A stretch of 27,585 bases of DNA from a virus. Below are positions 6,900 to 12,828 of the stretch, in pieces. Location of the stretch: IMG/VR virus record IMGVR_UViG_3300021964_000411, positions 1-27,585 of that record. One strand, 5' to 3'. The position numbers and the translations under genes were made by a program. Numbering within the stretch: the first letter of the stretch is position 1; the number at the start of each line of letters is the position of its first letter. The notes under the pieces are model-generated. The model saw nothing but the letters and a program-made list of their open reading frames with translations, searched no databases and was not told where the DNA came from.

Positions 6900-7129
6900 G
6901 ATTTTTCCTTTCCTATGTTAGTAATGTTCGCGGGATTATTCCCGCCAGTGAATCTAAACACATATAAACAGATAAAACAACAGAAAAAAACAGATAAAAA
7001 AAACGGGCAATCAATCGAAAAAAACGAAAGGAAAAAATAATTGATTGCCCGCTACCATCCCGCCTAGTGGAGTGCAAGCGGGATAATAATTGATAATAAA
7101 AAGTAGTTAGCGTGGCGTTTTTGTCATGG
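6900..7129. other. Intergenic gap with terminator and three hairpins
   Basis: Three inverted repeats in 230 bases: GCGGGA-ttat-TCCCGC (6930-6945), the 12-bp terminator stem (7004-7051) and ATCCCGC/GCGGGAT (7057-7063 with 7078-7084). A GCGTTTTTGTCATGGTTAAT stretch (7115-7134) resembles the motif found in the two main control regions. No clear promoter for the DUF932-like gene was found, so readthrough or a phage-specific promoter may be used. Confidence 0.65.
6996..7051 (-). terminator. Rho-independent terminator after the Gp88-family gene
   Basis: Perfect 12-bp stem CGGGCAATCAAT/ATTGATTGCCCG (7004-7015 with 7040-7051), 24-base loop, followed on the minus strand by eight T (7003-6996) and more T runs. 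This is the strongest terminator in the window. Confidence 0.85.
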
Positions 7130-7816
7130 TTAATGGGTAATGAATAAGACCTGCTGTTCTGGTTGTTCCCAACATAAAGCACAATTGGCACAATTTGGAG
7201 TTGCGCCAGTTTGTTCAGGACAGATAAACGCCTCGCCTTTTACTGGCTGTTTTTTATCTGCGGATATTGCAGAAAATTTAATATCAATCGCATCAGAAAA
7301 ACGCACATTAAAACGATGCCTAAATAAGGCGTTGGTAAATTGTAACTCGTTACCGATAGGGCTAGTGGGACTATTTCCCGTATATCCCCAGACTGCTAAA
7401 TTGTCGTGTTTACCTAGCAAAGTTGCCCAGTGTTTAACATATCCAGCAGAATAGAAATCACCTAGCACGTGCAAGCGCACAATAACGCCTTTATATATAC
7501 TGCATAGTTCCTCTAGTTCGATATCTAGTTTCTGTTCTAGTTCTTGCCCGTGTTCTATACGGTGCGCGAATGCCATATTATTACCGTAACAATCATCCCA
7601 ATGAAAACATTCACGGGGACAGGTTGCCCGTTCTTCTAGTGTTAAGGTGTAGATAACATAGCCCTTAAACTTGCCCTTTTTAACTACAGGCAACCGCCCC
7701 TTGTCTGCTATCTTCATGTTTCTAGACTGCTTTAAAACTGTTTTAGATTCGGCAACAGTTCTGCGGGCTTTTAAATACATAGTATGATTTGGTTTATCAA
7801 TATCCGCTTTTCTCAT
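7130..7816 (-). CDS. Gp88-family phage protein, Cys-rich
   Basis: 228 residues resembling the phage Gp88 family (first named in mycobacteriophages; biochemical role unknown to me). N-terminal cysteine cluster ATCPRECFHWDDCYG (65-77; C66, C70, C76), central RLHVLGDFYSAGYVKHW (114-130), YTGNSPTS (145-152), and a C-terminal cluster CPEQTGATPNCANCALCW (199-216; C199, C209, C212, C215). The 3+4 cysteine pattern suggests metal or iron-sulfur binding (inference). ATG 7816 has AAAGGA nine bases upstream and overlaps the zinc-ribbon gene by 20 bases. It ends the operon and is followed by a strong terminator. Confidence 0.75.
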   Translation of the reverse strand: MRKADIDKPNHTMYLKARRTVAESKTVLKQSRNMKIADKGRLPVVKKGKFKGYVIYTLTLEERATCPRECFHWDDCYGNNMAFAHRIEHGQELEQKLDIELEELCSIYKGVIVRLHVLGDFYSAGYVKHWATLLGKHDNLAVWGYTGNSPTSPIGNELQFTNALFRHRFNVRFSDAIDIKFSAISADKKQPVKGEAFICPEQTGATPNCANCALCWEQPEQQVLFITH

Positions 7817-8048
7817 GTTCTAATTTTCCTTTCATGTTCCTATTATCTGGATATCGAAAAGAAACAGGCACGTCAACATCTAACTTAAACATACCCATCC
7901 AACACTTGCCGCAATAATAAAAATCACCATCAATCACATCTGCGGGACTAGTACCACAACGGATACAAGCTGTATCCTCTCTTTTAATTGGCGTGGTCAC
8001 TTTGTCATGTTTAGCGTTTGTCAGTTTGTCTTGTTTAGCGTTTGTCAT
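7797..8048 (-). CDS. Small zinc-ribbon protein with duplicated N-terminus
   Basis: 83 residues. C27-IR-C30 and C46-GK-C49 make a zinc-ribbon pair around a short hairpin (DFYYCGKC). The first 16 residues are a direct repeat, MTNAKQDK / LTNAKHDK, encoded by two 24-base units. GAGG lies ten bases before the ATG. It overlaps the Gp88-family gene downstream. It may bind nucleic acid or protein; nothing more specific is visible. Confidence 0.72.
   Translation of the reverse strand: MTNAKQDKLTNAKHDKVTTPIKREDTACIRCGTSPADVIDGDFYYCGKCWMGMFKLDVDVPVSFRYPDNRNMKGKLEHEKSGY
8001..8048 (-). repeat. Two tandem 24-base units at a gene start
   Basis: Units 8001-8024 and 8025-8048 differ at two positions and each contains TTTAGCGTTTGTCA. 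They encode the repeated MTNAKQDK / LTNAKHDK of the zinc-ribbon protein. The sequence also matches the GCGTTT-TTGTCA motif seen in the intergenic control regions, so the repeat may be an operator embedded in the coding start. Confidence 0.75.
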
Positions 8049-8051
8049 TTG

Positions 8052-8252
8052 TCAGTACCTCAAGTAATGCGTCTCGCCTTTGTCACGTAACTCTAACAGT
8101 TCGTGATACTCTTTCCAATAATGCGTCGCGTCTTTGTCTTCCCATTCTAAGTCAGTTATTTTGTCTAGCAACAACTTTAGCTGTTTGTTTATATCGACAA
8201 CCGCTTCTAGCGTGGTGTGTTTGTCATCCTCTTTGTCTGTAAAGTCGGTCAT
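8052..8252 (-). CDS. Small acidic helical hypothetical protein
   Basis: 66 residues from ATG 8252, chosen because AGGAG lies seven bases upstream; the in-frame ATG at 8294 has no ribosome-binding site and overlaps the previous gene. Charged and helical throughout, with a heptad-like stretch LEAVVDINKQLKLLLDKITD (15-34) and a Trp/Tyr-rich end. Not recognised. Three bases separate it from the zinc-ribbon gene. Confidence 0.65.
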   Translation of the reverse strand: MTDFTDKEDDKHTTLEAVVDINKQLKLLLDKITDLEWEDKDATHYWKEYHELLELRDKGETHYLRY

Positions 8253-8271
8253 TTGTCTTCTCCTAGATAAC

Positions 8272-8511
8272 TCAATTCTTTTGCTTAGTTTCATCAGTCA
8301 ACAACCAATCTGTATTATAATATTGAGGTCTTCCTTCTTTGTCTTTCGGTGGTTCAAACTTAAATATCTTTTCTAAGTTGTGTACTGCGTCTTCTAACTT
8401 GCTAATGTCTGACATATATATATCGTGACATTCCACAATCATATTTAGCATACAACGTAACTCATTGTGTGCTTTCAATAACTTCATGCGTTCTTCAAAT
8501 GATATCTTCAT
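8272..8511 (-). CDS. Small helical hypothetical protein
   Basis: 79 residues from ATG 8511 (AGGAG seven bases upstream); an in-frame GTG at 8514 is the alternative. Two helices, one containing EERMKLLKAHNELRCMLNMI (6-25), are followed by a polar tail. It overlaps the 55-residue gene by 17 bases. Not recognised. Confidence 0.65.
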   Translation of the reverse strand: MKISFEERMKLLKAHNELRCMLNMIVECHDIYMSDISKLEDAVHNLEKIFKFEPPKDKEGRPQYYNTDWLLTDETKQKN

Positions 8512-8662
8512 CACAGTTCTCCTCTACTTCAATACTGCTATCTTCAATGTGGTTATCCCATATGTAGTCGTGGATTGCGCTGTCTTTAGCTTCATCAGGG
8601 CTATCTGCCTCAATGTCACGTATCGTATGATATACAGTTATATATGCTTTGTATTTAGGCAT
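8495..8662 (-). CDS. Small acidic hypothetical protein, 55 aa
   Basis: Begins MPKYKAYITVYHTIRDIEAD and ends in an acidic tail EVEENCDEDII. ATG 8662 is preferred because AAAGGAG lies seven bases upstream; an ATG at 8668 is too close to it. The layout, a beta strand then EADSPDEAKDSAIHDYIW, resembles small phage proteins of the type (strand)-EA-S-DEA---A, but no family is assigned. It overlaps both neighbours, the zinc-ribbon gene by 8 bases and the next gene by 17, in the compact style of this operon. Confidence 0.62.
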   Translation of the reverse strand: MPKYKAYITVYHTIRDIEADSPDEAKDSAIHDYIWDNHIEDSSIEVEENCDEDII

Positions 8663-8810
8663 CTTCATTCTCCTTTGGATAATATACCTCTACATAAGAA
8701 CCACACTCAGGGCAAGATAAATTTGTAACCATCTGGTAACAATCATCCTCATGTTCTATGTCGTGGTCGCCACCCCATATCAGTTCTGTATTACAATGCC
8801 AACAGTTCAT
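8655..8810 (-). CDS. Very small zinc-ribbon protein, 51 aa
   Basis: MNCWHCNTELIWGGDHDIEH opens with C3-WH-C6; a second pair, C33-PE-C36, lies in LSCPECGSYVEVYY. This is a complete four-cysteine zinc ribbon with HxxH-like residues between. The start ATG 8810 overlaps the stop of the 46-residue gene (ATGA), so translation is coupled. Many phages carry such small zinc ribbons in early blocks, often as modulators of host machinery; the role here is unknown. Confidence 0.7.
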   Translation of the reverse strand: MNCWHCNTELIWGGDHDIEHEDDCYQMVTNLSCPECGSYVEVYYPKENEDA

Positions 8811-8947
8811 TCTATACTCGCCCATATCAAACGAATTATCTCTTTCTCTAACTCTTGTGGTAACGAATCAATAAAGTCACTCACATTCATTTCGAGTATC
8901 TCTTCGTACTTGCGTTCCAAGTATTCCTCGTGTTCGTGATTACTCAT
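8807..8947 (-). CDS. Hypothetical protein, 46 aa
   Basis: Starts MSNHEHEEYLERKYEEILEM and continues with SDFIDSLPQELEKEIIRLIW. Strongly helical and acidic. Start and stop both overlap neighbours by ATGA (8944-8947 and 8807-8810), which is the main evidence that it is a real gene. Not recognised. Confidence 0.62.
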   Translation of the reverse strand: MSNHEHEEYLERKYEEILEMNVSDFIDSLPQELEKEIIRLIWASIE

Positions 8948-9237
8948 GGTAACACTCTCCTATTTGTAAAGTCTGCCCCATCACCATACTCGTCGGGTAC
9001 AACCTCACCCTCTACTCTGTCCCAACATTCTACTACCTCTGAAGTCTCTATCCAAACTTTAGCACCGCAAGATAGTGGCTTATCTGGACTGTATACTACT
9101 TCAGTAAGACCATCTAAAAGCACTCTATCGCAATAGATGTTTTCCTTACTAGTCTTAACTGTAATTACAGGTTCTCTATCCCCCGTCTTACCATTAGACC
9201 TAATAACGTGTTGGTTTATATGTATCCGCTTAATCAT
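8944..9237 (-). CDS. Hypothetical protein, first gene of second early operon
   Basis: 97 residues from ATG 9237, chosen because AAAGGAG sits five bases upstream; an ATG at 9261 lacks this. Mostly beta: alternating strands such as EPVITVKTS, IYCDRVLL and AKVWIETSEVVECWDRV, so probably a small beta-barrel or sandwich. Not recognised. It follows a promoter (9276-9317) and is coupled to the 46-residue gene by ATGA. Confidence 0.68.
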   Translation of the reverse strand: MIKRIHINQHVIRSNGKTGDREPVITVKTSKENIYCDRVLLDGLTEVVYSPDKPLSCGAKVWIETSEVVECWDRVEGEVVPDEYGDGADFTNRRVLP

Positions 9238-9275
9238 AGTAACTCCTTTCCCCGTACTCATAACACTTAGCGATA

Positions 9276-9317
9276 ATTATACATACAGGTAATAAAACAT
9301 ACTGTCAAGCTTGTCAA
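9276..9317 (-). promoter_or_regulatory. Leftward promoter region of second early operon
   Basis: On the minus strand two TTGACA boxes lie 9 bases apart (9317-9312 and 9308-9303), with TATAAT at 9281-9276. The nearer pair has a 21-base spacer, too long for a classic promoter. The first TTGACA has TATTAC at 17 bases. Either could be used; the doubled TTGACA may also be an operator. It sits between the upstream terminator and the gene at 9237. Confidence 0.55.
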
Positions 9318-9350
9318 ATAAAAAAAATGAGGCTACCCGAAGATAGCCCC
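9318..9350 (-). terminator. Rho-independent terminator with UUCG tetraloop
   Basis: Minus-strand stem GGGGCUAUC-UUCG-GGUAGCCUC (9350-9329; nine pairs, two of them G-U), followed by eight T (9327-9320). It lies 29 bases after the stop of the 82-residue gene and ends the first early operon. Confidence 0.88.
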
Positions 9351-9379
9351 ACTTTTGGGAGAAGGAAAACTCCTAACGA

Positions 9380-9628
9380 TTACTTGACTTCGTAAGGATG
9401 CCCATACCATGCCATCTTATTGAGGTTGTTGTCAAGCCATTTATTTGCATCTTGTTTATTTTTTGTCACGTGGACAGTTTGCCATGCCAGTAGGTCTACA
9501 GCTTGTCCTGACTTTATGCGTTCGATATTTGTCAGTCCCATCCTTGCACAAGATAATTCAGCAACAACTTGCCATTGTTTATCGTACTGTCTTTGTACCA
9601 GTTCGGTCTTAGTTTCACGTTTCTTCAT
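9380..9628 (-). CDS. Hypothetical protein, 82 aa
   Basis: Starts MKKRETKTELVQRQYDKQWQ; ATG 9628 is preferred over 9634 because GGAAG lies six bases before it. N-terminal basic helix, then WQTVHVTKNKQDANKWLDNN (about 49-68) and a Trp/Tyr-rich end. Not recognised. It overlaps the ribbon-helix-helix gene by 14 bases and ends the first early operon before the UUCG terminator. Confidence 0.66.
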   Translation of the reverse strand: MKKRETKTELVQRQYDKQWQVVAELSCARMGLTNIERIKSGQAVDLLAWQTVHVTKNKQDANKWLDNNLNKMAWYGHPYEVK

Positions 9629-9812
9629 TCTCATCTTCCAATATTTGTATGTAAATGTCTATTGCTTCCCTTATCAAGTCAGCAACACTGACCTGTTCGA
9701 GGCTTGTCTTGGTTTGTTCGCGAGACATATTAGATAGTTTGTCCCACTGTTCGACAGTCATCAACAGGTTGTAAGTTTTAGTTTCTTCTAATATCTTAAT
9801 CGGACGTGGCAT
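9615..9812 (-). CDS. Ribbon-helix-helix (Arc/CopG-type) regulator, putative
   Basis: 65 residues. A strand TKTYNLLMTVEQWDKLSNMS (12-31) followed by VSVADLIREAIDIYIQIL (41-58) matches the strand-helix-helix of MetJ/Arc/CopG repressors, which bind DNA as dimers through the paired strand. The helix 2 pattern S-x-x-DLIREAIDxYI is typical. It overlaps both neighbours (DUF3310 gene by 17 bases). Encoded at the start of the leftward early block and near the divergent control region, it is the best candidate to bind the motifs shared by that region and the terS region. Confidence 0.72.
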   Translation of the reverse strand: MPRPIKILEETKTYNLLMTVEQWDKLSNMSREQTKTSLEQVSVADLIREAIDIYIQILEDENEET

Positions 9813-10116
9813 TTGGTTCCCGCCCTTCTAGCTGATTGATTCGCATATCAATGTAGCGTTTGGCTTTCTCCAAGTCTTGTAACTCATTTGTCTCAGATTT
9901 GTAGCCCGCCCGCATAATATACTTTATCACGTTGCCCATCCAGAAAGGCAACTCATTGTTCATAATGAATGATACAGGTTCGATTGCATATCGTTCGTAA
10001 TGCTTTGGGTTTTTAATCACATCACTTTGCAACATGGCTTGTTCTTCTTTTGTCGTTCTATAAGACATATAATCGTAGTATCCTAAATTATCTTTATCTA
10101 CTTCTTCATCAGTCAT
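9796..10116 (-). CDS. DUF3310 family phage protein
   Basis: 106 residues. NPKHYERYAIEPVSFI (37-52), GNVIKYIMRAGYKS (61-74) and ELQDLEKAKRYIDMRI (78-93) are the classic order of DUF3310 (NPxHY, GNxiKYixRxxxK, dLxKAxxYL), widespread in phages and sometimes annotated as nucleotide kinase; the true function is not established. An N-terminal 30-residue polar extension precedes the domain. ATG 10116 has AGGA ten bases upstream. First gene of the leftward early block, divergent from primase. Confidence 0.88.
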   Translation of the reverse strand: MTDEEVDKDNLGYYDYMSYRTTKEEQAMLQSDVIKNPKHYERYAIEPVSFIMNNELPFWMGNVIKYIMRAGYKSETNELQDLEKAKRYIDMRINQLEGREPNATSD

Positions 10117-10147
10117 ATTAGTTATATCCTAATAGTTAGTTTTTATA

Positions 10148-10186
10148 TATAGGGTTTTCCCCAACAGGTTAGACCTAGAAATAACA
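10148..10186. promoter_or_regulatory. Control motif shared with the terS region
   Basis: TATAGGGTT (10148-10156), CAACAGGTTA (10162-10171) and CCTAGAAATAA (10174-10184) recur at 4522-4530, 4546-4555 and 4557-4567 in the same order and orientation. The gap between the first two blocks is 5 bases here and 15 there, a difference of about one helical turn. It lies between the DUF3310 gene and the primase promoter. A shared regulator-binding site is inferred. Confidence 0.6.
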
Positions 10187-10219
10187 CGGATAAATTAGCC
10201 CGTCAATAAAAAAAATAAT

Positions 10220-10248
10220 TTGACAGCGTTTTTTATTTGTCATATATG
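10220..10248 (+). promoter_or_regulatory. Rightward promoter of the replication block
   Basis: TTGACA (10220-10225), 17-base spacer, TATATG (10243-10248; four of six consensus). Start would fall at about 10255, which is the primase ATG, so the message may be leaderless. The spacer is almost exactly the motif GCGTTTTTTATTTGTCAT (10226-10243), which recurs at other control points and could be an operator. Confidence 0.65.
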
Positions 10249-10254
10249 TTACTC

Positions 10255-11049
10255 ATGGCTAACTGGATTCAAGATTACGTGATGGACTTACCACTGCAAC
10301 CGAATGGTCGGATGCGGATGGATTGTCCTGTTTGTGCTAAGAAGAACACATTTAGTGTTGGGGAACAGGATGGGCAACGACTATACCACTGTTTCCATGC
10401 AGACTGTAGTGCGTCAGGTAGGACGGGGTTTCGTTTAACTAAGGATGTAACAACGCATCCCATGTTATTGAAAACAAAGAAGAAGTCTTTGTCTCCTTTC
10501 CCTTCTTCTGGTTTTGAAGTACCCGAAACTTTCGTCTCTATATCACGTAGTCCTGAATCGGTTAGCTATTTAAAACAGGTCAATGCATACGAATCATACT
10601 TGGAAGGGAGAGTTGATTTGCGATTTGATTTCAAACGCAATCGTATCGTATACATGATTACAGATGGCAAGCGGTTAGTTGATGCCGCAGGTCGAACTTT
10701 AACTGGTGAGAAACCAAAATGGTGGAGATATGGAAAGTCAGGTAATCCTTTCGTTTGCGGCAGGGGACGTGTGGGTATTCTTGTTGAAGATTGTGCTAGT
10801 GCTTGTAGTGTTTCGCGCAATTTTTCAGGGATAGCACTCTTAGGTACAAACTTATTGGACACACACATCAGCGTTTTACGCAAATATGAAAAGGTTTATG
10901 TAGCCCTAGATAAGGACGCTACAAAGAAAGCACTAGAGATAGTGCGTAAACTACAGGGTATAGTACCCACTAACTTATTGATTTTAAATCAAGATTTGAA
11001 GGATATGGATAATGACACAAGAGAACGGACACTCTCAAAATACGCTTGA
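10255..11049 (+). CDS. DNA primase (zinc-binding and Toprim domains)
   Basis: Makes RNA primers for replication. 264 residues from ATG 10255. Zinc-binding region: C24-PV-C27 and C46-FHAD-C51. Toprim: GRVGILVEDCASA (171-183) with catalytic E178, and VYVALDKDATKKA (214-226) with D219 and D221. No Shine-Dalgarno precedes 10255; an in-frame ATG at 10246 lies inside the -10 box, so 10255 as a leaderless start fits best. The gene overlaps the helicase gene by 38 bases. In T7 these two activities are one protein (gp4); here they are separate genes. First gene of the replication block. Confidence 0.88.
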   Translation: MANWIQDYVMDLPLQPNGRMRMDCPVCAKKNTFSVGEQDGQRLYHCFHADCSASGRTGFRLTKDVTTHPMLLKTKKKSLSPFPSSGFEVPETFVSISRSPESVSYLKQVNAYESYLEGRVDLRFDFKRNRIVYMITDGKRLVDAAGRTLTGEKPKWWRYGKSGNPFVCGRGRVGILVEDCASACSVSRNFSGIALLGTNLLDTHISVLRKYEKVYVALDKDATKKALEIVRKLQGIVPTNLLILNQDLKDMDNDTRERTLSKYA

Positions 11050-12250
11050 ACATCAGGTGTTAGGCTACATGCTTAACCACGAGTTTTACAATAAGGTAAA
11101 GAACATTGTTAGTAGGGACATGTTCGCGGGGCGCGACTCTACAATATTTGATGCAGTTACTTACGCACACAAACAATACAACATAGACATCCACCCTAGG
11201 CAGTTATCTGCCGTGGTTGCTGACCGCAATCCCGCCATGCCAAATAGCGCAGTGATAGAAATATATAGTATAATAGACAACCTATCGGTGAACATGTCTT
11301 CTCAGATGTCCCTCGAACTTGATGTGGTGAAGAATTTCTGGGTACGAGACAAAGCACGTCAGATTGGCGAACGTGCGATTGCTATATTCACAGGCGAATC
11401 GGAACACTTCGGGGAACTGAAGACGTTGATTGACATGGTTGAAGATGGTAGGATGACGGACAAGACTACCTATAGTGAGATGGATAAGGGGTTCTCGCAG
11501 TTGGTCGATGAGGAAGTTGGAGAACCTGACTTCCCTTTTGGTTGGGATTTGTTGTCTGAGAATTTGGCGGGCATGGACAGGGGCAACCTTGGTATCTTGT
11601 TTGCTAGACCAGAGGTAGGCAAGACCACGTTCTGTGCGTTTCTTTGTGCGAACTACCTGCGACACAAACAGAAAGTGGTGTACTGGGCTAACGAAGAACC
11701 TGCTGAGAAAATAAAGTTACGCATCATACAGTCTTACTTTGAACGTACACGACAACAAATGTCTGAGGAACGACATGAGTTGGAAAAGAGATACACAGAA
11801 GAGGTAGAACCTTACTTAACTGTGATGGACTCTGTGGGTACATCTATGGAAGAACTAAATGATTATGCCCAGCTAAACGAACCAGATGTTATGTTCTGTG
11901 ACCAGTTGGATAAGTTCCGAATCGGTGGCGAGTTTAATCGTGGTGATGAGAGACTTAAAGAGATATATGTAACGGCACGTGAGATTGCCAAGCGCAACAA
12001 ACTATTGCTGTGGTCTGTTAGTCAGGCAAGCTTCGAGGCACATGACCGCCAGTTCATCGACTACTCTATGTTAGATGGTTCACGAACTGGTAAGGCAGGG
12101 GAAGCGGATGTGATTATTGGTATAGGTAAGACGGGTAGTTCAGAGGAAGAGAACACTGCACGACACATTTGTATTTCTAAGAATAAGTTGAATGGGTGGC
12201 ACGGAATGTTTACCAGTCACATCGATGTGCATACGGGGGTGTACTATTAA
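11012..12250 (+). CDS. Replicative DNA helicase, DnaB type
   Basis: Hexameric 5'-3' helicase that unwinds the fork and works with the primase. Residues 10-95 resemble the DnaB N-terminal domain (EHQVLGYMLNHEFYNKV). RecA-like core: Walker A RPEVGKTT (199-206), NEEP (227-230) with the catalytic glutamate, Walker B DVMFCDQLD (292-300), and SVSQ (335-338) as the DNA-binding/sensor motif. 412 residues, normal for phage DnaB-like helicases. ATG 11012 follows AAGGA. Ends TAATG, overlapping the exonuclease start by one base. Confidence 0.93.
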   Translation: MTQENGHSQNTLEHQVLGYMLNHEFYNKVKNIVSRDMFAGRDSTIFDAVTYAHKQYNIDIHPRQLSAVVADRNPAMPNSAVIEIYSIIDNLSVNMSSQMSLELDVVKNFWVRDKARQIGERAIAIFTGESEHFGELKTLIDMVEDGRMTDKTTYSEMDKGFSQLVDEEVGEPDFPFGWDLLSENLAGMDRGNLGILFARPEVGKTTFCAFLCANYLRHKQKVVYWANEEPAEKIKLRIIQSYFERTRQQMSEERHELEKRYTEEVEPYLTVMDSVGTSMEELNDYAQLNEPDVMFCDQLDKFRIGGEFNRGDERLKEIYVTAREIAKRNKLLLWSVSQASFEAHDRQFIDYSMLDGSRTGKAGEADVIIGIGKTGSSEEENTARHICISKNKLNGWHGMFTSHIDVHTGVYY

Positions 12251-12828
12251 TGAACATCCTAACGTTTGATGTGGAAACAACCCACAAGGAAAAACCCAAC
12301 GGGTCTACCACTCCCCTGCCCTACTTTGGCAACATGCTAGTATCCATAGGGTATAAGTGGCTAGATGAAGAACAGGTATTCTACGACTGTTACTACCACA
12401 GTACAGAAGCACCAACACCTAATGCGTTTCAAGACTTTCAAGCTGCCTTGAACTATGCGGATATCATAATCGGACACAACATCAAGTTCGATTTATCTTG
12501 GATACGCGAATCAAACTTTACATATGAAGGACACGTTTATGATACGATGGTTGCAGAGTATATTCTATCGAAAGCAAGAAACTGGGCTTTGTCACTTGCT
12601 TCTGTTGCAGAGAAGTATGGTGGAGTGCAAAAGGAGAAAGACCTCATTACGCCCTACTTCAAAGAGGGCAAGACTTTCTATGATATACCGTGGGATACGA
12701 TAGTGGAGTATGGTATAGCTGACGTACTGGCTACAGAACAAGTAGCCCTAGAACAACTCAAAGCCTTTGGCACAACGTTCGAGGAGATATTTGATGACGC
12801 TAATACCGACATTGCGTCTGTCGCTTGA
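12250..12828 (+). CDS. 3'-5' exonuclease (proofreading domain as separate gene)
   Basis: 192 residues, a DEDD-type proofreading exonuclease equal to the exonuclease domain of family A DNA polymerases. Exo I LTFDVETT (4-11; D7, E9), Exo II GHNIKFDLSW (75-84; D81), Exo III YGIAD (154-158; Y154, D158). An upstream in-frame ATG at 12196 would overlap the helicase by 54 bases; 12250 is preferred because Exo I then lies at the normal distance from the N-terminus. The polymerase gene begins inside its last 35 bases in another frame, so the two halves of the usual polymerase are translated separately and probably associate. Confidence 0.9.
   Translation: MNILTFDVETTHKEKPNGSTTPLPYFGNMLVSIGYKWLDEEQVFYDCYYHSTEAPTPNAFQDFQAALNYADIIIGHNIKFDLSWIRESNFTYEGHVYDTMVAEYILSKARNWALSLASVAEKYGGVQKEKDLITPYFKEGKTFYDIPWDTIVEYGIADVLATEQVALEQLKAFGTTFEEIFDDANTDIASVA

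Noticed and set aside
6913-7191. 92-residue leftward frame
   Set aside because: It runs through the terminator and hairpins after the Gp88 gene and encodes low-complexity Phe/Ser/Leu sequence.
10117-10210. Classic leftward promoter for the DUF3310 gene
   Set aside because: TTGACG (10206-10201) has only a poor -10 at 16-18 bases (TATTTC or similar); I could not support a specific promoter, although some start must exist here.
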